Positions 35,967-44,246 of a DNA stretch of 64,000 nucleotides are shown piece by piece. Origin of the DNA: Streptomyces sp. NBC_01217. Lineage in GTDB: Bacteria > Actinomycetota > Actinomycetes > Streptomycetales > Streptomycetaceae. Under the pieces are notes generated by a model. That model was not told the origin of the DNA. It made no database searches and saw nothing but the letters and a program-made list of their open reading frames with translations. Within the stretch, counting starts at the first letter, position 1; each line of letters opens with the position of its first letter. The DNA lies in contig NZ_CP108538.1 in the NCBI RefSeq assembly GCF_035994185.1, positions 1,736,001 through 1,800,000 of the forward strand, given 5' to 3'. Position numbers and translations under genes: made by a program.

Positions 35967-36433
35967 CCGGCGCACTTTTCGAGATCTCGTTCTTCCTGGC
36001 AGCCCCGTTCTGGCTGCTCATGATCCTCGCGCCGAACTGGCGTCCCACGGCGCGGATCGCCGCGTCCCCGCTCACCGTCCTGCCGGTGCTGGCGGTCTAT
36101 CTGGTCATGGCCGTGCCGGTCTTCCCCGAACTCTGGGACGCGGTGCGCAGCCCCGACATCGACACCTTCCGCGATCTGGCCGCCCTGGCGAACGGGGCGG
36201 GGGCGATCTGGGCGCAGGTCATCGCCTGGGATCTGCTGCTGGGCCAGTGGATGTTCCTGGAGGGGCGCCGGCTGGGAATCTCCCCGCTGGTGATGGGACC
36301 GTTGCTGGTGCTGACGATTCTGCTGTCGCCGTTCGGGCTGCTCGTCTTCCTCGCACTGCGGGCGGCGCTGAAGCCGAGGGCCCGGTCCGGGGACGGATTC
36401 CCGGACCGGGCCGGCCACGCGTCACCGCGGTAG
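35963..36433 (+). CDS. ABA4-like (DUF4281) membrane protein
   Basis: A 156-aa protein with four predicted helices: ALFEISFFLAAPFWLLMILAP, LTVLPVLAVYLVMAVPVF, GAIWAQVIAWDLLLGQWMFLEGRR and GPLLVLTILLSPFGLLVFLALRA. The WAQVIAWDLLLGQWMF stretch and length match the ABA4-like family, named after the plant neoxanthin-synthesis protein; the bacterial role is not established. Translationally coupled to the preceding membrane protein and probably under the MerR regulator. Confidence 0.8.
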   Translation: MTGALFEISFFLAAPFWLLMILAPNWRPTARIAASPLTVLPVLAVYLVMAVPVFPELWDAVRSPDIDTFRDLAALANGAGAIWAQVIAWDLLLGQWMFLEGRRLGISPLVMGPLLVLTILLSPFGLLVFLALRAALKPRARSGDGFPDRAGHASPR

Positions 36434-36442
36434 GCGCACTCG

Positions 36443-37222
36443 TCAGACGGACTTCTGGTACGAGCGGAACGTGCGGGTCGACAGCCAGACCGCCGCCACC
36501 GCAAGGACCAGAAGGGCTCCCCCGCGGCCGAGCACCACACCCCAGTCGGGATCGGCGCTCAGCGCCGAACGGCCCGCCACCATCGCCCAGTTGACCGGGT
36601 TGAAATCGGCGATCTGCCGCATCCAGGACGGCATCTGGCTCGGGGCCATGAAGGAGGAGGAGAGGAAGGTCAGCGGCAGCAGCAGAAAGGTGTTGATGCC
36701 GATGATGGACTCGCGCTGGCGCACCAGCATACCCAGGGCGTTGGAGAGCGCGCCGAAGACCGTACCGAGCAGGATCGAGGCGACGAGGAGGATCAGCAGC
36801 CCGCCCGCGCCGCCCGGGTAGGTGGCACCGGCGGCCCAGCCGAGCAGCACGATGATCACCGACTGCACGGCGGTGCTGATGCCGTTCTGTACGACGTTGG
36901 CGTTCATCAGCGCGTTGCGGCTGACCGGCGTCGTCAGGAAGCGGTTGAGCGTGCCCCGCTCGATCTCCTCAAGGGTGCCCATTCCGGCCCACATGCTCGA
37001 TCCGAGGGCGCTCATCACCACGATGCCCGGGATCAGGTAGTCCAGATAGGACGTGGTGCCGAAGCCGCCCAGCTCGACGACCTTCTTGAAGAGGTTGCCG
37101 AAGAGGAACAGCCAGATCACCGGCTGGATCAGGGAGATCGCCAGGAAGACCGGCTGCCGGATGATCGCCATGAGCTGCCGCTGGGTCATGTACCAGGTCT
37201 GGGCGAGAACGTGACTGCTCAT
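36443..37222 (-). CDS. ABC-2-type transporter permease
   Basis: A 259-aa DrrB-like permease with six helices. QPVFLAISLIQPVIWLFLFGNLF, then FGTTSYLDYLIPGIVVMSALGSSMWAGMGTLEEIERGTLNRFLTTPVSR is the ABC-2 signature region (core ERGTLNRFLTTPVSR), and LLLPLTFLSSSFMAP follows. It exports a drug or lipid together with the ATPase upstream, whose TGA overlaps its ATG (ATGA). Transported molecule unknown. Confidence 0.94.
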   Translation of the reverse strand: MSSHVLAQTWYMTQRQLMAIIRQPVFLAISLIQPVIWLFLFGNLFKKVVELGGFGTTSYLDYLIPGIVVMSALGSSMWAGMGTLEEIERGTLNRFLTTPVSRNALMNANVVQNGISTAVQSVIIVLLGWAAGATYPGGAGGLLILLVASILLGTVFGALSNALGMLVRQRESIIGINTFLLLPLTFLSSSFMAPSQMPSWMRQIADFNPVNWAMVAGRSALSADPDWGVVLGRGGALLVLAVAAVWLSTRTFRSYQKSV

Positions 37223-38232
37223 CGGGTGGCTCCCGCAGGGGTGGGGGCAGGGATCCGCCGTGCGGCGGCGGCTTCGGCCTCGGAGAAGCGGCGTCCGGCA
37301 TAGCGCAGATAGACGTCGTCGAGGGAGGGGCGGGCCACGGTGGCGGCGGCGACCGCCGCACCGGCCCGCTCCAGGGCGGTGAGCAGGACGGGGACGGCCG
37401 CGGCGCCGTCCTCGGCACGGACGCTCACCCGGCGGCCCTCGACCAGCACCTCGTACACACCGGGCAGTCCGGTGAGCGCGGCGGTGACCGCCACGGTGTC
37501 GCCCTCGGCGCGCAGCTCCATGTGGACGGCGTCGCCCCGGAGTTCGCCCTTGAGCGCGTCGGGTGTGCCCTCGACGACGATCCGGCCGCGGTCGACGATC
37601 GCGATGCGCTCGGCGAGCCGGTCGGCCTCCTCCAGATAGTGCGTCGTGAGGACGATGGTCAGGCCCTCGTCACCGGCCAGCCGGGAGATCTCGTCCCACA
37701 TGGCCGTTCGGGCCTCCGGGTCGAGTCCGGTGGTGGGTTCGTCGAGGAAGAGCACCTCGGGGCGGTGGACCAGCCCGAGCGCCACGTCCAGGCGTCGCTG
37801 CATTCCGCCGGAGTACCCCTTCACCTGGCGTTTCGCGGCGCCGGCCAGGTCGAAGCGGTCGAGCAGCTCGTCGGCCCGGCGCTGGACGGCCGCGCCCCGC
37901 ATCCCGTACAGCCTGCCCTGGAGCAGGAGGTTCTCGCGGCCGGTGGCGACCGGGTCGGCGCCTGACTTCTGGGCGACGACACCGATGGCGCGGCGGACCC
38001 GGTCGGGGTGGCGCAGGACATCGTGTCCGGCGACGGTCGCGGTGCCGGAGTCGGGGCGGGCCAGGGTGGTGAGGATCTTGACGGTGGTGGACTTTCCGGC
38101 GCCGTTGGGGCCGAGGAGTCCGAAGACCGTGCCGGCGTCGACGTCGAGGTCCATGCCGTTCAGTGCGGTGACATCGCCGGGATAGGTCTTGATCAGTTGT
38201 CGCGCCGCCACTGCGGGCGCACGGGTGCTCAT
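37219..38232 (-). CDS. DrrA-like ABC transporter ATP-binding protein
   Basis: A 337-aa ATPase starting at ATG 38232 with AGGAG eight bases upstream. It has Walker A GLLGPNGAGKSTTVKIL, Q-loop GVVAQKSGADPVATGRENLLLQGRLYGM, signature YSGGMQRRLDVALGLV, Walker B VLFLDEPTTGLDPEART and switch TTHYLEEADRL. The extra C-terminal domain (about 230-320) is typical of daunorubicin-resistance-type exporters. Operon with the permease. The PadR gene upstream on the same strand is the likely regulator. Confidence 0.94.
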   Translation of the reverse strand: MSTRAPAVAARQLIKTYPGDVTALNGMDLDVDAGTVFGLLGPNGAGKSTTVKILTTLARPDSGTATVAGHDVLRHPDRVRRAIGVVAQKSGADPVATGRENLLLQGRLYGMRGAAVQRRADELLDRFDLAGAAKRQVKGYSGGMQRRLDVALGLVHRPEVLFLDEPTTGLDPEARTAMWDEISRLAGDEGLTIVLTTHYLEEADRLAERIAIVDRGRIVVEGTPDALKGELRGDAVHMELRAEGDTVAVTAALTGLPGVYEVLVEGRRVSVRAEDGAAAVPVLLTALERAGAAVAAATVARPSLDDVYLRYAGRRFSEAEAAAARRIPAPTPAGATR

Positions 38233-38367
38233 GACAGAGCTCTCCTGTGATTCAGCGGGGTGCTCGGGTACACCGAGCACTCGGGCATGCCGAGCCGATC
38301 CGCGTGAAGAGCGCCGGGCTATCCTGGGTGTGCCGCACCTCGATCGCCCGGCTCGCCTTCACGGCAT

Positions 38368-38398
38368 GGCCGGTCCGGGGTTCGAGACCCCGGAGGCC
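38368..38398 (-). other. Hairpin with a tRNA T-loop-like apex between padR and the ABC operon
   Basis: CCGGGG (38375-38380), TTCGAGA, CCCCGG (38388-38393), extended by GGCC/GGCC (38368-38371, 38395-38398). On the plus strand the loop is the tRNA T-loop consensus, but no acceptor, D or anticodon arm can be built around it. On the minus strand it lies in the 215-bp gap after padR and could terminate or attenuate before the ABC genes. Confidence 0.5.
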
Positions 38399-38447
38399 GC
38401 TGCTCCAACAGCTCCCACCGGGGTCTTTCGCTCTCATCGGTCCTGCG

Positions 38448-39119
38448 TTACGCCTTCCGCTCCGGGTCCAGGACGATCTCCTGCTCGTCCAGGTCCTGCC
38501 AGTCCTGCGGGACTTCGCCTGTCTCGTGGAAGGACTTCCACTCCTCGATGCCGCTGATGGTGGCGTCGGTGAGTTCCTGGTGGAAGTTCTTGATCCACTC
38601 CAGCTGCGCATCGATCATGTGGAGCTGATATTCGGTCTCGACGACAAAGACGCGGGGCGGTTTCTCGCCCAGCTGGCCGAGGATCCCCCGCAGCGCCGCG
38701 GCCTTGACCGTCAGCGCCGACTCCCGGGTCTCCATCAGCTCCGCCACGTCCTGCGGCGGCAGCACCGGCAGGAGCGAGAGCGCCGTCTCGAAGACCGGGT
38801 ACTCGGCGGCCGGGACGGCGAGCAGATCGGAGAGCCAGTCGACCATCTCCGTGCGCCCGGCCCCGGTGATGCCGTAGAGCGTGCGCTCGGGGCGGTTGCC
38901 CTGCCGCTGGACCCCCGCGACCTCGACGTACCCGTGCTTCTCCAGGTTCTGGACGACGGTGTACAACGAGCCGAAATTGATCTTGACGCTGTGTTCCTTG
39001 CCGCGCCGACGGAGCGTCTGGGCGATCTCGTACGGATGCATGGAGCGCTCGGCGAGCAGCACCATGACCGTCAGCGCCAGCGGATTGCTGAGCTTGCGCC
39101 GCTTGGCCACATCCTCCAC
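38448..39119 (-). CDS. PadR-family transcriptional regulator
   Basis: A 223-aa regulator from GTG 39119. The PadR winged helix opens LSNPLALTVMVLLAERSMHPYEIAQTLRRRGKE and continues FGSLYTVVQNLEKHGYVEVAGV and GNRPERTLYGITGAGR. A longer-than-minimal C-terminal helical domain (EYQLHMIDAQLEWIKNFHQEL) serves dimerisation. PadR proteins usually repress adjacent multidrug exporters, which matches the DrrAB-like pair downstream. TATCGCG occurs at 39158 and 39191, 33 bp apart, in its promoter and may be part of its operator. Confidence 0.93.
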   Translation of the reverse strand: MEDVAKRRKLSNPLALTVMVLLAERSMHPYEIAQTLRRRGKEHSVKINFGSLYTVVQNLEKHGYVEVAGVQRQGNRPERTLYGITGAGRTEMVDWLSDLLAVPAAEYPVFETALSLLPVLPPQDVAELMETRESALTVKAAALRGILGQLGEKPPRVFVVETEYQLHMIDAQLEWIKNFHQELTDATISGIEEWKSFHETGEVPQDWQDLDEQEIVLDPERKA

Positions 39120-39266
39120 CGCCCTTCACTTCGCCGTCGAATACTCGTGGCCGAACATATCGCGTTCACCTGTACGCGTCAACCACGATGTATCGCGAAT
39201 TCCGGAAGGAGTGGAAGGATCTCGCGCACTGCAGGCAGGGATGTGTGCGACCGGGGAGCGAGCCGA

Positions 39267-40943
39267 GTGAACGAGGAACGGAACGAGGACAGGGGCGAGG
39301 ACCGGTACGGCGGCCGGGACGACGGGCGGGGCGATCACCGGCGGCTCGGGGCCTCAGGAGGAGCCGGGCGATCGCGCCGGGTCCGCACCGCCCTGGCCGC
39401 GCTCGGCGGTCTGATCGCCGGGTTCTGCGCCCTGGCCGTGGCCGAACTGGTAGCGGCCGTCGTACGCCCCGAGGCGGGCCCGGTCGCGGCGGTCGGCGGG
39501 GCGGTCATCGACCGCAGCCCCCCGGCCCTCAAGGAGTTCGCCGTACGGCACTTCGGCACCGACGACAAGCTGGCGCTGCAGCTGGGCATCGTGGTGCTGC
39601 TGGCGATCTTCGCCCTGGCTGTCGGGGTGCTGGCACTGCACCACCGGCGGACCGGCTCAGCGGCCGTGCTGGTCTTCGGGGCGGTCGGGGCAGCGGCGGC
39701 GGTGGGGCGACCGGAGGGCGGTCCCGCCGATGCGCTGCCCGCGGTGGTGGGTGCCGTGGTGGGCGCGGGAGTGCTGCATCTCCTGGCCGGACGGCTCGCG
39801 CCGGTTCCCCGCCCGTCTCCCGTCTCCGAGGCCGCCGGGGAGCCCTGCGAAACCTTCGACCGGCGCGGCTTTGTGATCGCGGCGACCACGGCGGCGGCCG
39901 CCTCGGCCGGCGCGGGATACCTGGGACGGCGGCTCACCTCCTCCATCCAGGCCGGAGCCTCCGCCTCACGCCGCGACCTGGTCCTCCCGGTACCCGATTC
40001 CGCCGCGCCCGCCGTACCGGCCGGTGCCGAACTCAGGATTCCGGGGCTGAGTCCCTTCATCACCCCGAACAAGGACTTCTACCGGGTGGACACGGCCCTG
40101 GTCGTGCCCCAGCTCGATGCCGACGAGTGGCGGCTGAGGATCCACGGCAGGGGTGTGACGCGGCCCGTCACGGTCGGCTTCCACGACCTGCTGCGCCGGG
40201 AGATCATCGAGCGCGACATCACGCTGGCCTGTGTGTCCAACGAGGTCGGCGGCCCGTACATCGGCAACGCGCGCTGGATCGGCGTACGACTGGCCGATCT
40301 GCTGCGCGAGGCCGGGGTGCGTCCGCCGTCGGAGGGCGGACCCGCCGACCAGATCGTGGCGCGTTCCGTGGAGGGCATGACGATCGGCACACCGGTCGAG
40401 GCGGTCATGGACGGGCGCGACGCGATGCTGGCGCTCGGCATGAACGGCGAGCCGCTGCCGTTCACGCACGGGTTTCCGGTCCGGATGGTCGTACCCGGCC
40501 TGTACGGGTACGTGTCGGCCTGCAAATGGATCAAGGACATCGAACTGACGACGTTCGGCGCGTACGACGCCTACTGGGTCAGGCAGGGCTGGTCACAGCA
40601 GGCGGTGATCAAGACCGAGTCGCGGATCGACACCCCCCGCCCGTTCGCCTCCCCGAAGCCCGGCACCGTGCCGGTGGCCGGGGTCGCCTGGGCCCAGCGC
40701 CGGGGCATCTCGCGGGTGGAGGTCCGGGTGGACGGCGGCCCGTGGCACGAGGCCCGGCTGGCGGCCGAGGACGGCCGCGACACCTGGCGCCAGTGGGTGT
40801 GGGAGTGGCCGGCCACCAAGGGCCGTCACACCCTCGAAGTCCGCGCGACCGACGGCACGGGCGCCACCCAGACCGGCCGGCAGTCCGGCACGCTGCCGAA
40901 CGGCGCGACGGGCTGGCACTCGGTGGAGGTCGAGGTCCCCTGA
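39267..40943 (+). CDS. Membrane-anchored sulfite-oxidase-family molybdopterin protein
   Basis: A 558-aa protein from GTG 39267. The N-terminal 190 residues carry four helices (LAALGGLIAGFCALAVAELVAAVV, LQLGIVVLLAIFALAVGVLAL, then two short ones). A Tat-like DRRGFVIAATTAAAASAGAGY segment precedes the extracellular SUOX domain: FITPNKDFYRVDTAL, molybdenum-ligand Cys322 in DITLACVSNEVGGPYIGNARWIGV, FTHGFPVRMVVPGLYGYVSACKWI, and a C-terminal Mo-co dimerisation domain (ISRVEVRVDGGPWHEARL). It should carry molybdopterin and oxidise or reduce a small outer-surface substrate; which one is not known. Divergent from padR. Confidence 0.9.
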   Translation: MNEERNEDRGEDRYGGRDDGRGDHRRLGASGGAGRSRRVRTALAALGGLIAGFCALAVAELVAAVVRPEAGPVAAVGGAVIDRSPPALKEFAVRHFGTDDKLALQLGIVVLLAIFALAVGVLALHHRRTGSAAVLVFGAVGAAAAVGRPEGGPADALPAVVGAVVGAGVLHLLAGRLAPVPRPSPVSEAAGEPCETFDRRGFVIAATTAAAASAGAGYLGRRLTSSIQAGASASRRDLVLPVPDSAAPAVPAGAELRIPGLSPFITPNKDFYRVDTALVVPQLDADEWRLRIHGRGVTRPVTVGFHDLLRREIIERDITLACVSNEVGGPYIGNARWIGVRLADLLREAGVRPPSEGGPADQIVARSVEGMTIGTPVEAVMDGRDAMLALGMNGEPLPFTHGFPVRMVVPGLYGYVSACKWIKDIELTTFGAYDAYWVRQGWSQQAVIKTESRIDTPRPFASPKPGTVPVAGVAWAQRRGISRVEVRVDGGPWHEARLAAEDGRDTWRQWVWEWPATKGRHTLEVRATDGTGATQTGRQSGTLPNGATGWHSVEVEVP

Positions 40944-41040
40944 CCCCGGTCCCGGCCCGCACGGCACCCGAGCCGCCCCCCCCGGCGCGAGTCCGTCCAT
41001 CCCCCACGTGAGCACTTCGGCCCCGCACGGACACGGATGC

Positions 41041-41056
41041 GTCATTCAGCTGAAAC
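41041..41056 (+). promoter_or_regulatory. GlnR-like box upstream of the APC permease
   Basis: GTCAT-N6-GAAAC fits the GlnR half-box gTnAc-N6-GaAAc with one mismatch. It lies 13 bp upstream of the palindrome at 41069. A second GlnR-like box occupies the same relative place before the UAAP operon. Short motif, so tentative alone. Confidence 0.4.
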
Positions 41057-41068
41057 AGCCCGTCCCTA

Positions 41069-41091
41069 ATTTCTGTCGCCCGACAGGAAAT
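41069..41091 (+). promoter_or_regulatory. Operator copy A (shared palindrome) before the APC permease
   Basis: Left arm ATTTCTGTCG (41069-41078), CC, right arm CGACAGGAAAT (41081-41091; one extra G). It shares CCTAATTTCTGTCG with the copy at 44979-45000. TAATTT (41068-41073) may be a -10 with TTCAGC 17 bp before, so a bound repressor would cover the promoter. Start codon is 18 bp downstream. Confidence 0.75.
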
Positions 41092-41108
41092 CGGCGACAG
41101 GGGCTGAC

Positions 41109-42647
41109 ATGACCGCCACCGCACCAACCGACGTACGACCGGACCCGCCCGAGCCCGGCCGGACCGACCGCGAAGCCCTGGCCGGTTTCGGCTACCGGCA
41201 GGAGCTGCGCCGGTCCATGGGGCGGTACGCCTCGTTCGCGGCCGGGTTCTCCTTCATCTCCGTCCTCACGACCGTCTTTCAATTCTTCGCCTTCGGCTTC
41301 TCGTTCGGCGGTGCCGCCTTCTTCTGGACCTGGCCCGCGGTGCTGCTCGGCCAGCTGCTGGTGGCCGCGTGCTTCGCCGAACTCGCCGCCCGCTACCCGC
41401 TGTCGGGGGCGATCTACCAGTGGTCGACCCGGCTGAGCACGCCCGCCTTCGGCTGGTTCGCGGGCTGGATCATGGTGATCGGGCAGATCGTGGTGGTCGC
41501 CGCGGCAGCGCTCGCGCTCCAGGTGGTGCTTCCCGCGGTCTGGTCGGGCTTCCAGCTGCTGGGCGGTGACCCGGCGCCGACCACGCCGACGGGCGCGGGC
41601 AACGCGGCGCTGCTCGCGGTGGTGCTGCTGGCACTCACCACGACGGTGAATCTGCTCGACAACCGGGTCATGTCGGCCGTGAACCGGATCGGTGTCACGG
41701 CGGAGATCATCGGTGCCGTACTCATCGTGGTGCTCCTGTTCACGCACGTCGAGCGCGGCACCGGTGTCACCCTGCACACCGGGGGACAGGGCGGCGCGAT
41801 CGGAGCGCTCCTCGTCGGTTCGTTCACGGCGGCGTACGTCCTGATCGGGTTCGACAGCGCGGGCGAGATGAGCGAGGAGACCCGCAGCCCACGCCGCACC
41901 GCGCCCCGCACGATCCTGCTGGCGCTCGCCTCGGCCGGGGTGCTGGGCGGGCTGCTGGTGCTGGGCGGAGTGCTGGCCGCGCCGAGCCTCACCGACGGGC
42001 GACTGGCCACGGAGGGCCTCTCGTACGTGCTGACCAGCAGCCTGGGCGACGGGGTGGGACGGCTGCTGCTCGCCGATGTGGCGGTCGCCGTCGCCGTGGC
42101 CACGCTCGCCATCCAGACCGCCGGTTCCCGGATGCTGTTCTCGATGGCCCGCGACGGGGTCCTGCCCTGCTCCACCCGGCTGGCGAAGGTCTCCCCGCGC
42201 ACCGGAATGCCGGCCGCCCCCGCGCTTCTGGTGGGCGCGGCGGCAGCGGCTCTCGGACTGCTCAACCTGGCGTCCCCGGAGGCGTTCCTCGCGATCGGCA
42301 CCACGTGTATCGCGATGCTCTACCTGGCCTACGCGATGGTCACGGGCCCCATGCTCCTGCGCCGCCTGCGCGGCATCCCACTCGCCCCGGACACCGACGC
42401 CACGACCCACGACGAGTCGGGCCACCCCCTGTTCTCGCTGGGCCGCCTGGGACTTCCGGTCAACGCCCTGGCCTTCCTGTACGGAACGGCAATGACGGTC
42501 AATCTGGCCTGGCCACGGGCCGCGGTGTACGACCCGGCGGGCGGCCACTGGTACTTCCAGTGGTTCACGGTGCTGTTCCTGGGTGCGACGGTGCTGCTCG
42601 GTGCGGTCTATCGCGTGTACGGGAGGAGATCGCGCTCCGTACGCTGA
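41109..42647 (+). CDS. APC-family amine/amino acid permease, probable guanidine importer
   Basis: A 512-aa transporter with twelve predicted helices. RRSMGRYASFAAGFSFISVLTTVFQFFAFGF and PLSGAIYQWSTRLSTPAFGWFAGWIM are typical of the GABA/amino-acid permease branch (FAELAARYPLSGAIYQW). SGEMSEETR-type loop appears as DSAGEMSEETRSPRRTAPRTIL. Homologues accompany urea-carboxylase-like clusters. The operator copy upstream of this gene is the one found before the UAAP-carboxylase operon, so I infer import of guanidine or a related cation. It probably leads a transcript with the ADP-ribosylglycohydrolase 4 bp downstream. Confidence 0.88.
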   Translation: MTATAPTDVRPDPPEPGRTDREALAGFGYRQELRRSMGRYASFAAGFSFISVLTTVFQFFAFGFSFGGAAFFWTWPAVLLGQLLVAACFAELAARYPLSGAIYQWSTRLSTPAFGWFAGWIMVIGQIVVVAAAALALQVVLPAVWSGFQLLGGDPAPTTPTGAGNAALLAVVLLALTTTVNLLDNRVMSAVNRIGVTAEIIGAVLIVVLLFTHVERGTGVTLHTGGQGGAIGALLVGSFTAAYVLIGFDSAGEMSEETRSPRRTAPRTILLALASAGVLGGLLVLGGVLAAPSLTDGRLATEGLSYVLTSSLGDGVGRLLLADVAVAVAVATLAIQTAGSRMLFSMARDGVLPCSTRLAKVSPRTGMPAAPALLVGAAAAALGLLNLASPEAFLAIGTTCIAMLYLAYAMVTGPMLLRRLRGIPLAPDTDATTHDESGHPLFSLGRLGLPVNALAFLYGTAMTVNLAWPRAAVYDPAGGHWYFQWFTVLFLGATVLLGAVYRVYGRRSRSVR

Positions 42648-42651
42648 CCCG

Positions 42652-43644
42652 ATGAACCGTCCAGGCGTCATGGACCGGCAGAACCGGGTGGCAGGTGCCG
42701 TCATCGGATCGGCGATCGGCGACGCGCTGGGGGCGCCGTTCGAGTTCGGTCCCGCCGGCGTGTACGCGGCCCGCTTCCCGGACGGCGTCGGCACGATGTG
42801 CGGGGGCGGCGGCTGGGATCCGGGCGAGGCCACGGACGACACCCAGATGGCCGTTCTGGTCGCGGAGTCCCTGCTGGAGCAGGGCGGCCTGGACCTCCCC
42901 GACATGTTCGGACGGTTTCGCCGATGGGCGGCGGGTGAACCGAAGGACATCGGGCTGCAGACCGAGGCCGTTTTGACGAGCGGTGACCCCTGGGACCTCG
43001 CGGCGGCGCTGCACTTCCAGATCAACGGGCGTGCGGCGGGCAACGGTTCGCTGATGCGGGCCGCCGCGCCTGCCGTGTACTTCGCACGGGCGGGGCAGGC
43101 AGCGACGATGGGCGCCGCCCGCCGCATCGCCGCGCTGACGCATGGCGACCGGGCCGCCTGGGAGGGCACCGCCGTGTTCCACGAGCTGATCCGGGTGGCG
43201 CTGGAGGGTGGCGATCCGTTCGCCGCCCTCCCTGATGCCCTGGACCGCGTGCACGAGAATCACCGCAAGCGCTGGGCCGCCGTCCTCGCGCCCGGCTGGC
43301 ATCCCGACGCGGCGACGGAGTTCAACGGCGCGGTGTGGCCGTGTCTGGGCACCGCACTGTGGGCGCTGCGCACCACAGGTACGTACGAGAACGCACTGGC
43401 CGCGGCGGTCGACGTGGGTGGGGACACGGACACCGTCGCGGCGGTGACCGGCGGTCTGGCAGGAGCGGTGTACGGCTTCGACGCGATTCCGCCGCGGTGG
43501 ACAGACCCCCTGCACGTGCCGCTGCCGGGATACGGGGGCCGCGTGCTGCGGACGTCCGACCTGGTGGGTTTGGCCCGCCGCTTGGACCGTGCCTCGCGTG
43601 ATGTGATTCCCGCGGACATTCACACGCCCTGCAACTACACATAA
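42652..43644 (+). CDS. DraG-like ADP-ribosylglycohydrolase
   Basis: A 330-aa member of the ADP-ribosyl-(dinitrogen reductase) hydrolase family. GAVIGSAIGDALGAPFEF, the metal-binding ATDDTQM, NGRAAGNGSLMRAAAPAVY and VDVGGDTDTVAAVTGGLAGA supply the two-Mg catalytic site. The family removes ADP-ribose from arginine guanidino groups or other acceptors. ATG 42652 is 4 bp after the permease stop (ATG 42670 is the alternative), so it is likely translated with the permease. Its place in a putative guanidine locus is notable because guanidino compounds are ADP-ribose acceptors; any direct link is inference. Confidence 0.92.
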   Translation: MNRPGVMDRQNRVAGAVIGSAIGDALGAPFEFGPAGVYAARFPDGVGTMCGGGGWDPGEATDDTQMAVLVAESLLEQGGLDLPDMFGRFRRWAAGEPKDIGLQTEAVLTSGDPWDLAAALHFQINGRAAGNGSLMRAAAPAVYFARAGQAATMGAARRIAALTHGDRAAWEGTAVFHELIRVALEGGDPFAALPDALDRVHENHRKRWAAVLAPGWHPDAATEFNGAVWPCLGTALWALRTTGTYENALAAAVDVGGDTDTVAAVTGGLAGAVYGFDAIPPRWTDPLHVPLPGYGGRVLRTSDLVGLARRLDRASRDVIPADIHTPCNYT

Positions 43645-43731
43645 GGGTGAGATAAGGGCAGAATGGGCTTAGCAGGCCGAAAATCGCACAAAAACGGCAA
43701 CCAGGTCTGCAGGAGCGAAGGAGACGAACCC

Positions 43732-44175
43732 ATGTCAAACCTCTCGCACACCGGCCGCGACATCGCCAGTCACCCCGATGTTTCCGAAATGCGCGATCGC
43801 TACAACCGCGTACTCGGTGGCCGTGACGTGGCCCTCGTGGATGCACCGGTGTTCCTCATCGGCCTCTACTGCGCCATCTCGCCCTGGGTGGTCAACTTCA
43901 CGACGAGCCAGCCCGCGCTCTCGACGCACAACCTGATCATGGGTATCGCGATCGCGGCGCTGGGCCTCGGGTTCACCGTGATGCCGGAGCGGATGTACGG
44001 CCTGAGCTGGGCCATCTGCGCCATAGGCGCCTGGATGATCATCTCGACGTGGGTCGTCGGCAGCAGCCCGGACCTCGGCGTCATCCTCAACAACGTCATC
44101 ATCGGCGGACTGACCGTGCTGCTGGGGTTGGCCTGCGTAGGGGTGTCGATGAAGAGCGGCAAGCACCCGACCTGA
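43732..44175 (+). CDS. SPW-repeat membrane protein
   Basis: A 147-aa protein starting at ATG 43732 behind GGAG. A hydrophilic N-terminus (DVSEMRDRYNRVLGGRD) is followed by four helices with the SPW repeat ISPWVVNF and the second degenerate repeat IISTWVVG. Family function is unknown; members are common in Streptomyces. It lies between the ADP-ribosylglycohydrolase and a strong terminator, with an 87-bp gap that may hold its own promoter. Confidence 0.88.
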   Translation: MSNLSHTGRDIASHPDVSEMRDRYNRVLGGRDVALVDAPVFLIGLYCAISPWVVNFTTSQPALSTHNLIMGIAIAALGLGFTVMPERMYGLSWAICAIGAWMIISTWVVGSSPDLGVILNNVIIGGLTVLLGLACVGVSMKSGKHPT

Positions 44176-44183
44176 GCCAAGGC

Positions 44184-44220
44184 CCGTCGGCCGGTCCGCA
44201 TGGAGCGGACCGGCCGACGG
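44184..44220. terminator. Strong bidirectional terminator between SPW gene and tetR
   Basis: CGTCGGCCGGTCCGC (44185-44199) and GCGGACCGGCCGACG (44205-44219) form a perfect 15-bp stem, 16 with the flanking C-G, loop ATGGA, between two convergent genes. Confidence 0.9.
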
Positions 44221-44246
44221 CCGTTGCCCCGCCCCTGCGCCGAACC

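Noticed and set aside
38331..38413. A complete tRNA gene
   Set aside because: Only a T-arm-like hairpin is present; no acceptor stem, D arm or valid anticodon stem can be formed.
40944..41108. Guanidine-I (ykkC) riboswitch before the permease
   Set aside because: No conserved ykkC core was recognised by eye; the gap is explained by a palindrome and a GlnR-like box. A covariance search would settle it.
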